A stretch of DNA of 64,000 bases from Syngnathus acus (GCF_901709675.1 NC_051092.1:10992491-11056490); one strand, 5' to 3'; positions 22,500 to 37,024 are shown, counted from the stretch's first letter. Numbers and translations are program-made. Notes: a model not told the origin generated them from the sequence alone.

Positions 22500-25224
22500 G
22501 ACAGGGCTCCCTGCAGTGCCACTTTTTCTTATGCACTCTCTGACAACTTTAGAAAACAAATCATCTTAACCATTGATTCCCAACCATTGTGCTGAGTGGA
22601 ATTGTTCAAATTCACTTGGCTCAACAAGTATTTATTCTTTACAAATAGTGTAGTATCTATTATTCTGTGCCATATAGTGACAAGCAGAATAATTATGCAC
22701 ATTTCCACTAGCTGTCAATAACTCTCTGCACATACCGTGTCTTACAGTATTTTGTAAATATAAAATAGAGTACAACACTCTCACCACCTACTAACCTACA
22801 GTTGAAATCCTCCATTTCAGTAAAAACACTGAATCCTGCCACCCAGATGTCAATTCTAGGTAGCATTAGTGCTAAAGTAACACATTAAGATCCCAGCATG
22901 TTTCCCATGGTACATAAGTAGGATCCTGCGTGGAGCAAAGCACAGGCCTGACATGGAATGGCACACATAGCCAGCATGCCATTCCCAGTGACACGAAAGC
23001 CTATCGTCTTTTCCATGTAACAGATAATGTCAGCAGCTGCATGGCCATGTGTCAGTGGGGCCACAGCGGTCAACAGTCAGTTCTCAGGATCTCCAAGGGA
23101 TGGCACCATTATCAAGATAGTTTTCCCAAGAGCTTCAGGGAAAAGCAATTTGGAAGGAGAAGACATCTTTTAGGGGAAGAGTGCATTTTAAAGAAAATTT
23201 TCTCTGTCAAAATTCATTTGGACAATAGGAACGCCTTTTTACACTTGACATGACAGTCCAGAATGTTTGAATTTTTTTTCTAGAGCGGATAGGGTCGGCC
23301 CTCAGTGGTTCTCCAATGCACTTTCCACCCAAATGGTCACATGTGCCACATATACTGTCACACATCTGTACTTGATAAGAAAACAAAGAATTAAAACTTT
23401 TCAGCCATGTTATGTTTTATTGTTTATAAAAAGCTGTTTGGCGAGATCACGCATGTATTACAGAGTAATCTGTCAGCCGCAAAATAAAGTACTCTGTCAT
23501 GGCTGCATGCATCAATGACAACAATCAGTTTTATCATGTGGTACATGGTTATAAAAACACATTTCTAGAATCTGACATTGGCACTTTTCACTGGCTTTAA
23601 AAATCCAACAAGGCAGATGGGTGAAATAAGAGGCCTGAGAACATCTCCAAGCCATTAAAGTTAAGAATAGGAAAAAGATATTTCCTTCAAAAATGAAACA
23701 AGAGCCATCTAGTGGCAGTAAAATAAGTGCTGACAAAATAGTAGAGATCTAACAGAATGGCAAATAAGAGTGAAAGAAAACATCAAATGGGTGATGTTTT
23801 CATGTTAAAATAAGTTAGGACTCAGAGGATGGTTTGCACATCACTGCACAAATAATTTAATTTTTCACAGAAATTGCCCTAATCTCTCAAGAAAGGCATT
23901 ATAAATAAATACATAAATGCAAGAGGCAGAAAAATACAGGCACTTTTTTTGACCATCGTGCTACTGCTAGATAGATTTTGTTTTCATTCGGGGACAAAAC
24001 TATTCATGTGTTTGGAAAAAAAAAACATCTACAGTACCTGCTTAGGAAGAACATACACAGGTCCAGTTTGCGCCAATGTTAACCCAGCCTGGTGATGACA
24101 CCAAATGGACTATTGTGCATGACAACGCACACACAACCACACACGCCTTCCACAGTGCTAGCGTCCACTCCAATACCCAAATGGTTGACTCCACTTAATA
24201 AATATGGTATTTTAGGAATGGGAGAAATATGTCAATTTCATTTACAGCACTACTACACATGATACGCCCAGGCTGATTGTCATGGGGCATAATAACGTTG
24301 AAACATGAAGGTGCAGCAGGGAATACTCGGTGACATTGAACAGAAGAGGGCACAACGACAAAGAGCTAACCTGAGATAAAACAGTGCGCTTCTGCACTTT
24401 CAGGGGCATTTATAGTACAGTTCTAATAAAATGCCACTTGAATCACGAGTGATGATGGATATGATTTAATCTACTATATCTACTATACTCTTGACTAGTA
24501 TTTAAACTGACACTATATGGGAGGGGTGTCCTGTTTAAATGCACATGACAGTGCAGGATATGTGAACGTATTTGTTAGCGTAGTGTTCCTCCTTGGCACC
24601 AAGTTTCTGAGAAAAGGTTACTGTATGTTGACTCTCATCCAGAGCTACAAAGGTCAATATAGAGATACAGTACAGCAGAAATGTCAAGAATATAGATGTA
24701 CCAAGAATAGATTCTATAAATCTCCCAAATAAGCATCATGTTTAAAAGTGAAAAGAGTTTGATTAGTCAAAAATGATCAACGGCCAATGAGGAGATTTTT
24801 GCAAGTGGTACGTTGGTAGCATTCCCATATTTGTTAATTGATCTCATAATTCCCTTGATCACATAGCTTTGTGAAATTAACACCTGGCGTGTGGTTGGTG
24901 AGAGAAAAAGAAGGCAACCATTTTCACACTTGGCGTCACCTTGTGTTATTGTACCAGATAGACTGTTATTTTCATACCCTGTATGTATCCAAAAACTGAA
25001 TAAAATATACATTTGGTGGGGTGGGGGGGGGGACACAACTTCAATTTGTCAAACGTTGTGGCTATTTAAGCTAGCGGCACATCCCTGATGACATATTCAC
25101 TCTTTTTACACAGACTCATACCAGCACACTTTTATGAAGGTGCAAATCCACAAACATAGAGCAAGGCCTCCTGGGATACTACACAACAGTGCATTGATGG
25201 AAAAAAAGAAGAAAAAAAAAAGCA
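22500..25224 (-). other. slc45a3 3'UTR and intergenic
   Basis: No coding exon seen. Minus-strand AATAAA motifs occur near 22632 ('gaataaatactt') and 23418 ('caataaaaca'), either of which could end the slc45a3 transcript. Repeats are sparse, which would suit UTR sequence. Uncertain. Confidence 0.35.
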
Positions 25225-28200
25225 TTACTCCACAATCTTTCTCAGAGGTTTTCCATCTGAGTCACAGCCTTTGAGGTCCTTTTGGTCAAAGACAATATGA
25301 TTGGCCAAACAGATGGCGACAATGCCTAAGATTACAGAGCAGGCAATGTAGGTGGTGACTGACTGTGCAAATTGAACAATGGTACCCATGAGGAGGGTGG
25401 GAATAACCTGAGAGAGAAGGAAGGTGCTGTCTAAGATGGCAAAGTCCAAGCCCACGCCGCGGTCTTCATATCCCGACTCCAGCTCCTCCGGGTCGGACCC
25501 GGTGGAGCTGTGAGCTGAGCCGTTCGGGTTGAGAGGAGCAGAGTAGTAAATGTCCTGGCTGAGGAAGGCGTTTCCAAAGGAGGGGCCAGCCGTGTTATTT
25601 AGTACGCTCTCCTCTTCTGCTGGACTCAAATAGTCTCTATTAGCTGTAAAACCTTTTTTGCGAGGGTTTTTGGTTTTCCTTTTTGGCATATACACCTGAA
25701 ATGGTACGAGACATGTTTAAACCGCCGGCCGAGATAGCTCCATTACTCCCTAAAAAAATAACTTCATGACAATGGGTGCTTACCTTTTTCTCCTTATGGT
25801 AGTGGCATGTGAGTGTGTAGGGCAATGTCTGCAGCGCTGCGTACGCATAGCCAGTGAGGGCAGCCATGGTTGTGACGAGGACCACGCTTTTAGACAGGCA
25901 GATGACCAAAGCAGACACGGTAAAGCTCACCATGCTGCTCAGGTAAACCCAGCGTGACCCAAAACAGCGAACCATACGACTCATGATCATTGAGAAGAAG
26001 GTTGAGGTAGCACACTGCAGGAACAAACCCAGACTTCCCATACGGATACCTAAAATAAGAACATAAGTTGAATTACAAGAGGCGATATAAGTCTTCCAGC
26101 TCTCATTAAATGGGATAATGAGAAAGCCAGATGTTACATGCTACATTCAAAAGTGTCAAAAACTTTGTTCCTTTAGGAACCCGTCAACCCTTTAAATACA
26201 CAGAAAGGGAGAATGGGAAGGGAGGATATTAAAAAAGCTTCTTAAACCCTCACATTAACCTTACATTATTAAATCATTGGGAAGCATTAGTGCCTCAAAG
26301 TCTGACCCGCTTGGCTGACCATACAAGTATTAAGCCGGCATCCTGCCAAAAGAACAAATGGCAAGAATCTGATCTTTAAAAAAACAAAGACATTAAAGCC
26401 AAAAGGATGGGCAGTAGACTTAGAAAAATCAATATGTTGACACTTGAGCCTGACCAAACCATTTGTAGCTAGATATCAAAACTGTAACAATGGTTTTACA
26501 TTAAAGCATGATTGCACAATCAGAAAAGACAGAAAACAGATTGCTTCTGACCTTCATCATATCGTTGTCTGGGCACACTTCCTGGTACCGCACTAGGAAC
26601 TCCACCATATAGGCCTTCGCCTACAAAGACTGTGAAGAAGAGCATGAAGGACATAACAGCCATCCAGCTGCAGAGCTGAGCCACGCATAGCTGCCACATC
26701 ACCCTTGGGACATGGCAGTAGCTCCTATAAATGGCAGGGGTCATAGACCAGCATGTCCTCAGCAAGCATAGCAGAGGTCCAGACTTTAGCAGCTTCAACT
26801 TGCACTTAAGCAGGTAGCAGCATGAGCGAGGCACACCGCACTGGCCAGCTTCCATTGCGCTGGGTCCCGGTTCCAGCAAAGATGCAGCCCCAAGCGAGCC
26901 GCTGATGGCGCTGGAGGGATCTTCGGAAAACCTCATTGTGATGAGTATGCTGGGAATGAAGATAAGGATGAGGAGAAAGAAGAGGCACTGGTCCTGGCCT
27001 CCGAGGTAAACAGAGAGCATGCTGTGGCTCCAGTCGAGTGCAGGAAGCAAGTATCCCACACAGCCTCCCAAGCTAACCATGAAGGAGAACATGGCAAAGG
27101 CTTGGTTACAGTCCTCCCCATCTCGATACAGGTCTGATAAAAGCGCCTCCAATGGCGTGAAGCAAACTTGTCCACAAAAGTCAAGAAGGCCAACTCCAAG
27201 GATAAGGAAACCCACCTAAAGCAGAGAAGCAAAGAAATCGTGTTGGACGGGTGTTTTGATGACCTGATGAAGTCTTTCACACAAAATTCATTTAATTGTT
27301 TCCCCTCATTCTGCAGATTGCTTGGTCGAGCGTGAGCATAATTGATTCGGACCTAATAAACTAGTCCAAGACCATGGCCACTACCAAGTTTATTTTGGGG
27401 CGGTACTTTGTGCTCCAGGGCCTTTGGTTTCAGAACAAGCATTGGCCTTTGTTGGAAAGTGAAAAATACATTTTATTACCAAGCTATACCAGGGATGTCT
27501 AAACTACAGCCCGGGGACAATTTGTGGCTGCCATCCATTTTTAGCGGCTGACAGCATATAAGCTACAACTACTCCAAGCACTTGTAAAGGTAAAAAAAAA
27601 ATAAAAAAATACATGCGCTGAAATAACTATTTACTTTACTCATGAGACTCCAATAACGATTTACATTTATTTCTCTTCATAATTCAAAATTGATTTGATC
27701 ATGTTTAGTAAAATAAAGCTGAAGATTTACTACCAGACTAAAATAGACTTTTAATGGTCTCATTACAGCTTCAAAGTCACCGCAGGTCCCTTGGGGTGAG
27801 AAACCAATCAGACCTCAATCTACTCAGTGAAAAATGAGCTAAGCAGGTCTGACCCCAAACAACATTAACTAGTGGGTGGCGCATAAATAGCTGAGACCAC
27901 AAATTTACCAGGTTGAAATAGAGCACATCTTTTAGACATAATTTGCCCAAGACGTCTACTTTAAGTCATCACTGCTATTTACTGCTGCACTGTAGCCTGG
28001 TAAATATTCACATCATTAGAAAACATCAGCAAGAGAATATTTCATTATGTTTTGTGTTCAGTATTTACTATTTCTGTCACTTGTCTGCATACCAAGTGTT
28101 TTGTTCAGAGAAGAACGCAAACAAAAAAAGTCCCTGTAAAATGAATGTCTTGTAAATGTGACATAACAGGAACAAGTGTTAACAGCACTGCCAGTTTGAA

Positions 28201-31200
28201 TGGTTTAAATTTTAAACTTTAAAACTTTAAAACAAAAGCCCCTATATCTACTGTGGACTCCCTACATTTATTATTTCATGTGTACCTGTGGCAAAACCAA
28301 AGGCATAGAGTGAGTGATTGTTTTAACAAATTACTATGACTCATTAATTAGGTTAATAATAATAAGGTTGTATAATAATAATTAGGTTGTGTAATTGGCT
28401 GGCGACCAGTCAAGAACAAGCCTATGGCGCCTGTCAATTGGGATGGGCTCCAGCTATCCTGTGACCCGTATAAGGGACAAGCTATATAGGAAGTGAGTGG
28501 ATTGATCAAATTAGGAGTTACCCACCTGGAAAGTGCGTCCTCTCCAGGCAAGGTGCGCAGCCAGGATGTCGGCATGGGGAATGATAAAAAGGGCCAGAAG
28601 GACTCCCAGAGATAGCAGCAAGATAAAAGGTTTCCTTCTTCCGTAACTGCTCTTGCAGTTGTCACTGGCTGAGCCAATTAGAGGGATGAACAGAAGCCCG
28701 AGAACCGGACCAATGCCTGTGAATAAAGCGCATAAAGGATATATAGTGCAAAGTCAACGGTTGGCAACCCAGCACAAGGCAAAATTGAAATGGAAGCATC
28801 TGCAACAGAAGGATTATTGGTTAAAATGCATTGTTCAGCTTTGCAACTTGTTAAGGGGACAAAGTCTACTCATCATTTGTTCTCTGTATTAGAGCAGTTT
28901 ATGCATGTAGAGTATTTTTGAACTGGTCATTTTAGGTCTCTCTGATTGCTAGTTTACCAAGGAAAAAATTGCCATCATTACTGACTGACTGTTGGTGACG
29001 CTTCCTACAGATGGGGTCCCTGCCTGAAGGCACGCCTTCGTCAGCTAATATTCCACACATGACTGCATATGGCTAATTGGAGCACAGCACACCACACATA
29101 GTGTCCACAGCTAGATGCCCATGCAATATGAAAAACTGCTTGAACTTCAATTTGACGACAAAAAAGAAAGGAACCTGTAGTTTTTCCCTGTAGAGATATA
29201 CTGTGCATCTCCCTTAGAGGTCAGCTCAAAAGCAATTCATCGGGAAATTATGTTTGATAAAATACTGAGAGTATAAACTAGTTTATAATAGTATGTCGAC
29301 CACAGAGAGTGGCAGATCGGTAGTAAAGGAGACAAGTTAACTGTAGCCAGTCGTCGCCTCCGTCCTGCAGCTGTGCAGGCCAATCCCAACATGTCTGACC
29401 AGCGACAGCTGTTCACACGGCTATTTGCTCAAAACACACGTTCATGTGTTCACTCACTCACTCACTCACTCACTCACTCACTCACTCACTCACTCACTCA
29501 CTCACTCACTCACTCACTCACTCACTCACTCACTCACTCACTCACAAACGCACGTGATTACACATACGAACGCACACAGGCACAAATAAACTGCAGCGTA
29601 CTTTCAGGATCACACGGTTTCCATTTTTAGACACACAAATCAGATTTACATCCAGCCCAAACCACAAATACTACACTGAATGTTATCTTTACCAAAATGT
29701 GACCTTTCATACTCGTAGTAGTATTTTCTATAAAGGAGTGAGTCCATTCCTGAGACAGTAAATTACCAAAATAAATATTACCCAGAGGAGTGAGCAACCA
29801 ACAAATGGCTATTAGATAAAGAAAGCCATTTGAGAACCTTACACTAGCTTGGGGAAAGTGGCTTTTAGCCTCCAGAGACACAATATCCATTTTCATTCAA
29901 ATAACACTCAGACCCTCCATTATAACAATAGGATTGTCGAATAAGGCTGAAAGCCTTGCAGCAGCACAGCCTCGTTGCCAAGGACATCCCAATGAAATAA
30001 TTTGTAGCTATTGGAGAAACCCAAGGCATGTAGACTATTGAAGATGTAAAATACTTGTGCTATCCAAAAACATGATTTTTTTTTTTGTCTAACTTCAGCT
30101 GTCGGGAACAAGACAGTTTAAAATTAGATGCTTTAAAGGGATAAAAGCGAAGAGGGTTCATTTTCACTAACTAGCCCTGTTTAGGTATTTTTTGAGCAGG
30201 AAAATGAATAAAAGTTAGAATGTTCTATTTTCATTATAATCATTGTAGATACATCGCTTATAATGTCACAATAACAGGGCTCAGCCAGCCTTAAAATGCA
30301 CGTGGACATCTCTACTTAGGCCCATTTCAACCTCTGAGAACATCATAAAACGATTTGCCTTTACATGGCTGATTTAAGAGCAGTTAAGTAGCAGCCCCTA
30401 CGCAGATAAAGTGCCCTATTTCCTTTCATCAGTCACCAACATACGCAAACACAACGGTTCCCAAGAGGCTTTTTGCATGATGAAATGTTCATCGGTTGTT
30501 ACATATTCAATTGAAATCTGTAAGGGTTCATTAGACCTTCATTTCCCCTGAAGGCCGCTTACCCGACAAAGACATGCTTTAAACGGCCACTTAGCTCAAG
30601 GGTCGGCCTCCTCAATGTTCCTTGATAATGTATGTCGTGACAAACCTCAGGAATTTGTACAATTTGGACTTGAAACCTTGTTCATTCCAAAGTGTAAAAT
30701 GTAAGAATGCATTCAAAGTCATGCTCTCTTCTAATAGCCGCTATCCCACTGAGCGGTGGACGATTACAAGTGTTTTCAAAGTCCGCTCAGAAGGATAGTC
30801 TTGAAATCAAGTGCCTAAAAGTAGTACATATGTCGAATATTTTGCCGTTTGAGGGCCAATATGAAATGGAAACAGTGCCTGGAAAGCCCCTCCATACTAA
30901 AACGTCTCTGATCACATTTAGACTTAAAGTTGCACAAATTGCATATTTTTTCAGTCATACTTTTCGATTGTCATCGTTTTTTTTCTTAAGTGTTGTTTTG
31001 TTAGATTCCCGTGAATGAGGTTTTAGTTCTCCCCTTGCTGTCGGTAAAATGTGAGGAACTGGCACTAGTTTGGCCATTAGCACCAGAACTGCTTTGGTAC
31101 TTCATGGTAACACTTAAAGAGAGTAACTAACCACTTACCTAAAACCATAGTCATGTATCGCTCCTCCACACCAGCCTCGAGCAGCAAGGGCGGCACATAT

Positions 31201-31286
31201 GTGATCCCTGCTGCCACACAAATCTCGAGGCCACAGGTAAGGGAGTTCAGCAGGAGCAGACGCCACTGAGACCTCCATCCAGGCAT
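25225..31286 (-). CDS. slc45a3: Prostein, solute carrier family 45 member 3
   Basis: Five coding exons on the minus strand: 31139-31286, 28526-28716, 26552-27215, 25784-26049 and 25225-25695; 579 aa (human 553). Twelve-helix major-facilitator transporter of the SLC45 family, related to plant sucrose/H+ symporters, in plasma or intracellular membranes. Near-identity to human prostein in CGLEICVAAGITYVPPLLLE, GVGLLDFCGQVCFTPLEALL and LDSTFLLSQV. The loop 2-3 signature GSASDNCKSSYGRRKPF contains the RRK/GRR motif typical of this family. The central loop (after ALDWSHSM) is poorly conserved, as in other vertebrates, and the last hydrophilic loop is SGYEDRGVG. The start Met lies 8 residues before the first helix block. 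A tiny upstream ORF is at 31438-31455. Confidence 0.95.
27494..27550 (+). mobile_element. hAT-like terminus fragment
   Basis: 'accagggatgtctaaactacagcccggggacaatttgtggctgcc' resembles the CAGGGGTGTCAAACT...GGCCCGGGGGCCA end of fish hAT elements. Short, one-sided, inside an slc45a3 intron. Confidence 0.45.
28380..28500 (+). mobile_element. L2 3'-end fragment
   Basis: 'ggctggcgaccagtcaagaacaagcctatggcgcctgtcaattgggatgggctccagc...gtgacccgtataagggacaagc' is a diverged copy of the fish L2 tail, just downstream (in slc45a3 terms) of coding exon 2. Confidence 0.7.
29451..29545. repeat. (ACTC)n microsatellite
   Basis: About 24 uninterrupted tetranucleotide copies in slc45a3 intron 1 of the coding region. 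The open frame across it (repeated THSL) is an artefact. Confidence 0.95.
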
Positions 31287-31462
31287 ATTTACGAGGGCTG
31301 GCTCGCCTCTTCTCCCCTCTGAGATGGCTACTTGTTGAGGTATGGCTGGGTGGGGGTTTAACTTTGGGGAGGCAGATGGGGCCGCAGAGGCCGGGCCACA
31401 GCAAAGACGCGTAAATGTCGTCGATCACTTCGAGAATTCATCGTCTTCTCGGCATTCTGGAT
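31287..31462 (-). other. slc45a3 5'UTR portion of first coding exon, with uORF
   Basis: A good acceptor (tcctttttag) ends at 31463 on the minus strand and is followed by 175 nt of leader before the prostein ATG. The leader opens with ATG at 31455 and stop at 31438, a five-codon upstream ORF (MPRRR). Confidence 0.55.
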
Positions 31463-33337
31463 CTAAAAAGGAGAAAGTTATCAAATGATCAAATCACCAC
31501 CCAAACCATGTTGTGATGCATTCTTGTAAAACAAGCCGCAGACTGGAAATAACAGTTGCTCCAGTCACTGTCTTTTCGCGGTAAATCTCAGCATTTTCCA
31601 AGAGATTGTCAAAATCAGCAACAAAAGGGTGTGATTTTGGATGGATCGTCAAAGCTCCTCACCAATAGCTTTGAGACAGCAGGAAACAGAACAACAGGCG
31701 GCGAAGAGATGAGTCAACTGCAGCAATGTAATGTGGCAAACACACTAAACCATTTGCCAAGAGAATTCTGACTCCCACTGATGCTTTGCTTGTCTTTTAG
31801 AAGTGTCAAAACACCTACGAGAAGTAATTTCAGAGCCTGTCTTTCGCACAGTTCAACCAGTCACCATGTGAGTGAAAAAATACCTGTAAACGTAACACCA
31901 AAGGTGAACAGCAACATCTGTTACCTTCATATTTTATGCACCCTATTCATCACCAGGATGGAAGGCAACTACATCATTTTGACGATCATTGCCCAGTGTC
32001 ATTCTCCATATGTCAATCCTACCAGATGTCACTCGACTTCACCCGTTTAGAGTGATCAATCTGCTGTAACCAGCAATATACAAACCCGATCATGGAACGA
32101 ATTAAGTTCATAAGTTTCACTGTACATGACTTAATAACCAGTAAGACTTAACAACCAGGTAAGAAACACTTCGTCAATCTCCGAAGGCAAAAGAGGACAG
32201 GCAAAAAAAAAAGAATCAAGTAAAGATGAAGATGTATCATCAGCTCTAAAATAATACAGAACAAGAACAGTGAGCACAAAGACTAACGTGTAAACCACAT
32301 GAAGCTATATTTGTATTTGGTGAGATATTTCTCCTCAAATGCTGCCCATCTGTTCTCTCCGGGAACCAGAAATGATGTCATCATCTCTTTTGTGGAAAAA
32401 AAAATATTATTTTTGTTATGTAATTGTTTTTTTATTTGCGTGAAATTGTGAATATGTTCGCTGTAAAAATATATTTTCCGTCGTTGGATGAATAAAGAAG
32501 ATTCCATGAATTACATTTTCAATGGCAAACAAGTGACTGTGGTAGCGCAAGTGATACGTAGAGTGGTCAAGTCCTTGTGACCATGTCACACATGTTCTCC
32601 AGAGCACGACACTAACTGCACCCCCAGAAGTTTGTTGAACTGAGCCACTAACATTGGATTGTCAAAGAAAGCAAGCCGATTTCAACACTCAAAACATTCA
32701 ATAATTTGAGCGGTCATTTATTATACTATTTTATGTCTGTACGGTGACCTTGAGTGCCTTGAAAGGCGCCTTTTAAATAAAATGTATTATTATTATTGTT
32801 ATAAAAAAAATGACTGGGGATTGAGCAAAAGAATAGATTAGTAGAAAATTATGAATTTCACCAAATTTGCACATGGGTTCATTGTGTTCAGAACCACTAA
32901 CAGAAGAGTCATGAATCCCGAGACAAAATGGTTTGTTTAAAAACATAAGGACGACGTTAAGTGTTTTTAAAAGGTTGTGTTAATTAGAGGAATAGATCAC
33001 CAGAGAATTTCACATCTGTCCGATGCGATTCCTCTCAAACACGAAAATAAATTGGGCAGACTGATAACACCCATCAGGGGACCAGTCTTGGTTGCCTTGG
33101 GCATGTTTGGCCATTAAAAGTCCCGGCCTACTTATTGTGTACACCCTCCTTTTCCACACGCTTCCATAAAACCCTGAGATCAGCTTGGTCTTTGACCATA
33201 ACAAGAAGAATCTATTTATGCTTAGTATGCCTTTATGATTCTGACTCTGTGAATGCACTCTATTGTAGAGCCAGCTGTGTTTTGGACAAATGTTCTCACA
33301 GAGAAATGTAACCAACAGTGATAAGAGAATCTGATTG

Positions 33338-33600
33338 TGTACCGCATTTTCCGCATTATAAGGCGCACTTAAAAGCCTTTAATTTTCTCAAGTACCGAAG
33401 GTGCGTCTTTTGTGTGGACCGAATTACAAAATCTATAAATGTTGTGTGGCTGCCATTACAGGGACGTAATAAGTAGACCCGAACTCACCGTCTTGCCCCG
33501 TTTCTGTGTTGTTGTTTTTTACCATAAGTCATGGCATGCATGCGCCCTATAATGAGGTGTGCCCTATAATGAGGTGCGCCCTATATGTGGATGAAGAACA
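33338..33600. mobile_element. MITE-like element with TACCG...TATAAGGCGCAC end
   Basis: The left end reads 'taccgcattttccgcattataaggcgcac'; the right part has 'gcgccctataatgaggtg' twice and 'gcgccctatatgtg', partial inverted counterparts. The right terminus is unclear. Architecture resembles 37025-37707 and 41623-42139. Confidence 0.5.
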
Positions 33601-35979
33601 GAATAGCCCCCGCAATTGAGTCTGTGCCTTTGAACTCAAAGCTCCTAATGGTGCGAAAAATACAATATATACTCGTGCCTCTGATGAGTCTCCCTTACTA
33701 CACAGCAAAATGCTACATAGCCATGCCACATGTTACTGTGCTATTGGTATAAACTGTATGTCATTATCTGGATAGAAAATGACCTACCTGTATATCAGGA
33801 TGTGTAGTTTTGCCTAAACTCTTACTTCAAATAATAATCTGTATATGGCTATCTTCCAACAGTAAGTATGGCTTGGAAGAGAAAAAGGCTCCAGGATGAC
33901 ATCAGACAACCACAGTTGAGACTGTGGTGACAGGGTGGGTGGGTTCCTTGTGTTTTTGGCTCAAATTGAATGGCTGCTGCTGCATGCAGCATTTAGGCGC
34001 TCCTCCCTTTGGAGTTCCTGCACTGTCATGGGACTGATCGCTTTCCATTTGTATTTCTAACATATCATAGACAACATAATAAAGATCAGAGGCCCATAAC
34101 ACCAGATAGGCTTGTGTATACATCGCACACATCAGCCCAATTAAAAGCTACATTATCTGGTTACTTGGTAGCCCTAGAATATTGTCTCCAAGTTGAATTT
34201 GTCAGTCAAATTGTATCACACAAATCATGTTGTTGTTGCTCTACTATCAAACAATGTTTCAAGTAGGTTTTTTGTTGTCGGCAGAAATCGAGATGAGCGC
34301 GATTAATTCCGATCCAACAGGTTTGCTGCCTAAATGGCATCTAAACAGGTTCATCAAGTTGAATGCAGACCATTTTCAAAAAGAGAAAAACAAAGGTCCG
34401 CGCAAATATTGGATTAAAGTATATTTGGACATTACAGTGTGTTAAGCCTGTGTGCAGTAATTATGAACGACGGCAATGTCAACAAGTTCCATCTGCCTTT
34501 ATACTGGTTATATGTGTTTTATTATGTTGCCATTGAGGGGCTGTGGCCTACATGTCATGTTCTTTCACTCCGAGTGCTCCGATTTCAAAGTTCTTTCGGC
34601 ATCATTATGTCCATACCGTAGTTGTGTTTTGGAAGTTAAATGTGAATTTACTGACGAATGCTTCTGGAATCCTTAGTAGTAACTACATCATATTAGCATG
34701 CCCTGGCATGACTGTGTTACAACATACAGCACATCAAGCATGCCCCACAAAATGTGTGTGCTAGGCTGGCTTCCAGACATGACAGTCCAGACGGAATACA
34801 TTTTTAAAGTAACCCTTGAGACAACCACCTTAACATAAGCATTTACCAGGTGAACATGAGAAATGCAACCTCCACCAAGTTGTGGTGACCTAATAAATGT
34901 GAGCCTGCTCACCTTTGACGGAGGCCAGCAACATTTTTGGAAGTTGCCAGTTATTGTGCTGGCATCTGCAAATAACATTAACAATGGGCTGGCTGTACAA
35001 TGGAGCCGTGGAACCTGTTGTGAATCAATGAGGCTGATAACCGGAGTCCCTACAGAATTTGTATTGTGAATGGCGAGAACTATCGAGAGCTGATGCAACA
35101 GTTAATGGGTTTTCATTCAACCAATATCAGGTGCATTTACGTGTCTTCAAAAGAGCAGTTAGTTTGGTGTTTTATCATTTTTTTTCACAGGATGATGAGT
35201 ACATATTCTAGCTAATTGAGTTTAGTCCACAATGTGAATAGTTGGTAGTTGTACTTTTCTGGTAAAATATATTTTGTAAGTTTATTAATATGAGGGGAGT
35301 TTTACATAGCCAGTGTCACAGGTTTTATGTTCTATATGTGTGTGCATATATATATCAGTTAAAAGATAAGCAGCCACGTCTGATTCACAGAAGAATTTAT
35401 GGTACCAGATTATAATACATAATGTAATGAAATACTGTGAAAAATGATACCTACCGCTCGCTGGTCCCCAAGGAAGACAATGGATAATCATCAAGTAATG
35501 GATAATCATCCCCATAAAGAATGAAAGAGCAATCCTGGCTAAGGTTTTCAGCTTCTCGACTTTTATACTGCATCAGTTGACATCGACTGTTCCCTCCTCT
35601 ACTGAATCACCTCCCTTTCCTCCCTTCCTCTTATTAGTCACTCTTCCTCCCCCATTCCCTCTCTTATAAACCTGTAAATTGGGAAGTGCAAAAATCCCAA
35701 AGCATACTTTTTTCTGTTTTCATTTGCAGCAATACATATTGTTGCCCGCCCCAGAACCCTGAGATTGGATGTGAGCAAATACAAACTGCGCTTACGGCAA
35801 AAGTGAAAATGAGACACTTGAGTCACACCTGTTTTTGTAAAGAGCCCATGACAGAATCGAAGTATACTGTAACAACCCCACACAAAGGCCATACCCCCGA
35901 GCTAATCTTTTTACAAGCTTGTACGCTCTAAAAGTTCTGTTGTGGGCTCACTGACTAAGTGTCATGCCAAACTGCCTAC

Positions 35980-36065
35980 TGCTTCATCGCTATCTCCTCA
36001 ACTCTAAGGTCATACTCTTGAATGACCACTTGGCTGTAGACAACTTAAACCTGTTTTCTGGTTCA
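35980..36065 (+). repeat. Unclassified dispersed repeat, copy 2
   Basis: Counterpart of 5165-5305: shares 'atcgctatctcctcaactct', 'taaggtcatact' and 'gaccacttggctgtagacaacttaaacctgtt'. Confidence 0.6.
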
Positions 36066-36114
36066 CCAGCTTAGCAAGTACTAAGCCTCTTTGAGTGGAC
36101 ACATGCGTGCATAC

Positions 36115-36116
<2 letters not shown>

Positions 36117-36145
<29 letters not shown>

Positions 36146-36420
36146 CAGTCAAACCTCTACATACGAATTTAATTTGTTCTGGGACCTACTTCGTACGTTG
36201 AAATCGTTCTATCTTGGATCAAATATTTCCATAAGAATACACTGTAATTCATGTAATTCGTTCCACAGCCAAAAAACAATGATAACACCTTAATAAATAC
36301 TGCAGATAATACACATAGCAAAAAAACAAATGCATTACATCAGAGAGATGTATTGTCACCGTACCTTAGAGACGCAGAGATACATACGTACCGTAACGTA
36401 CTGTAACTTAGAGTATGTGA
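36117..36420. repeat. (ATGT)n plus degenerate DNA-transposon end
   Basis: Seven ATGT copies (36117-36144) abut 'acagtcaaacctctacatacgaatttaatttgttctgggacctacttcgtacgtt', a common fish MITE terminus of the 'cagt.aacctc.acatacga' kind. A weaker relative is at 17485. The other end was not found. Confidence 0.5.
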
Positions 36421-37024
36421 ATCTCAAACTAAAATACAGAGGAAGAAAAATGTGGGGCACAGGGAGCTCTGAAAGGGAGGTTGGTTAGCGCTGCGAGGCA
36501 GTGGAGTGGGAATAATATTGTTACAATACGACTGGCTTTCAGGAATCTCCATTTCTAGAGCCAAGAGGCCGATCAATAAGAAGACGGGGTGCGGGTGAAG
36601 AGCTGCAGCTGAGTAGTGGGATTGGCTTTCCCAGAATTAAAGGAATTCAGAAAATCACAGATTAAGCTTGATTCTGACCTCTTTTGTCCTCAAGGACAAA
36701 CACGAGTATAAATGTGATATTTATAACAAGGGCATGCAACATAAATGTACTTGGTTGAAAAAAAAAAAAAGATTTTCTCATCAGTGGAGGATTAGAAGAA
36801 ATCACTGCACCACGCCTCACGGCAACACTGCTCAATACAACACGTGGGAAAAGGCGTTAAGAACATTCATAGAGTAATTATTTCTTAATAGCACACGGAT
36901 TATATGTTAGGTTAGCCAAGTTTGAACATGGGTGTCTCTGCATTATTCAGCTGTTTTTGCATTGAGACTGTCTCCATCCATGTTGACATCATAGTCACAT
37001 TTGTCACCGAGAACCAGGAAGATT

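Noticed and set aside
29373-29630. Repetitive THSL protein
   Set aside because: Translation of an (ACTC)n microsatellite.
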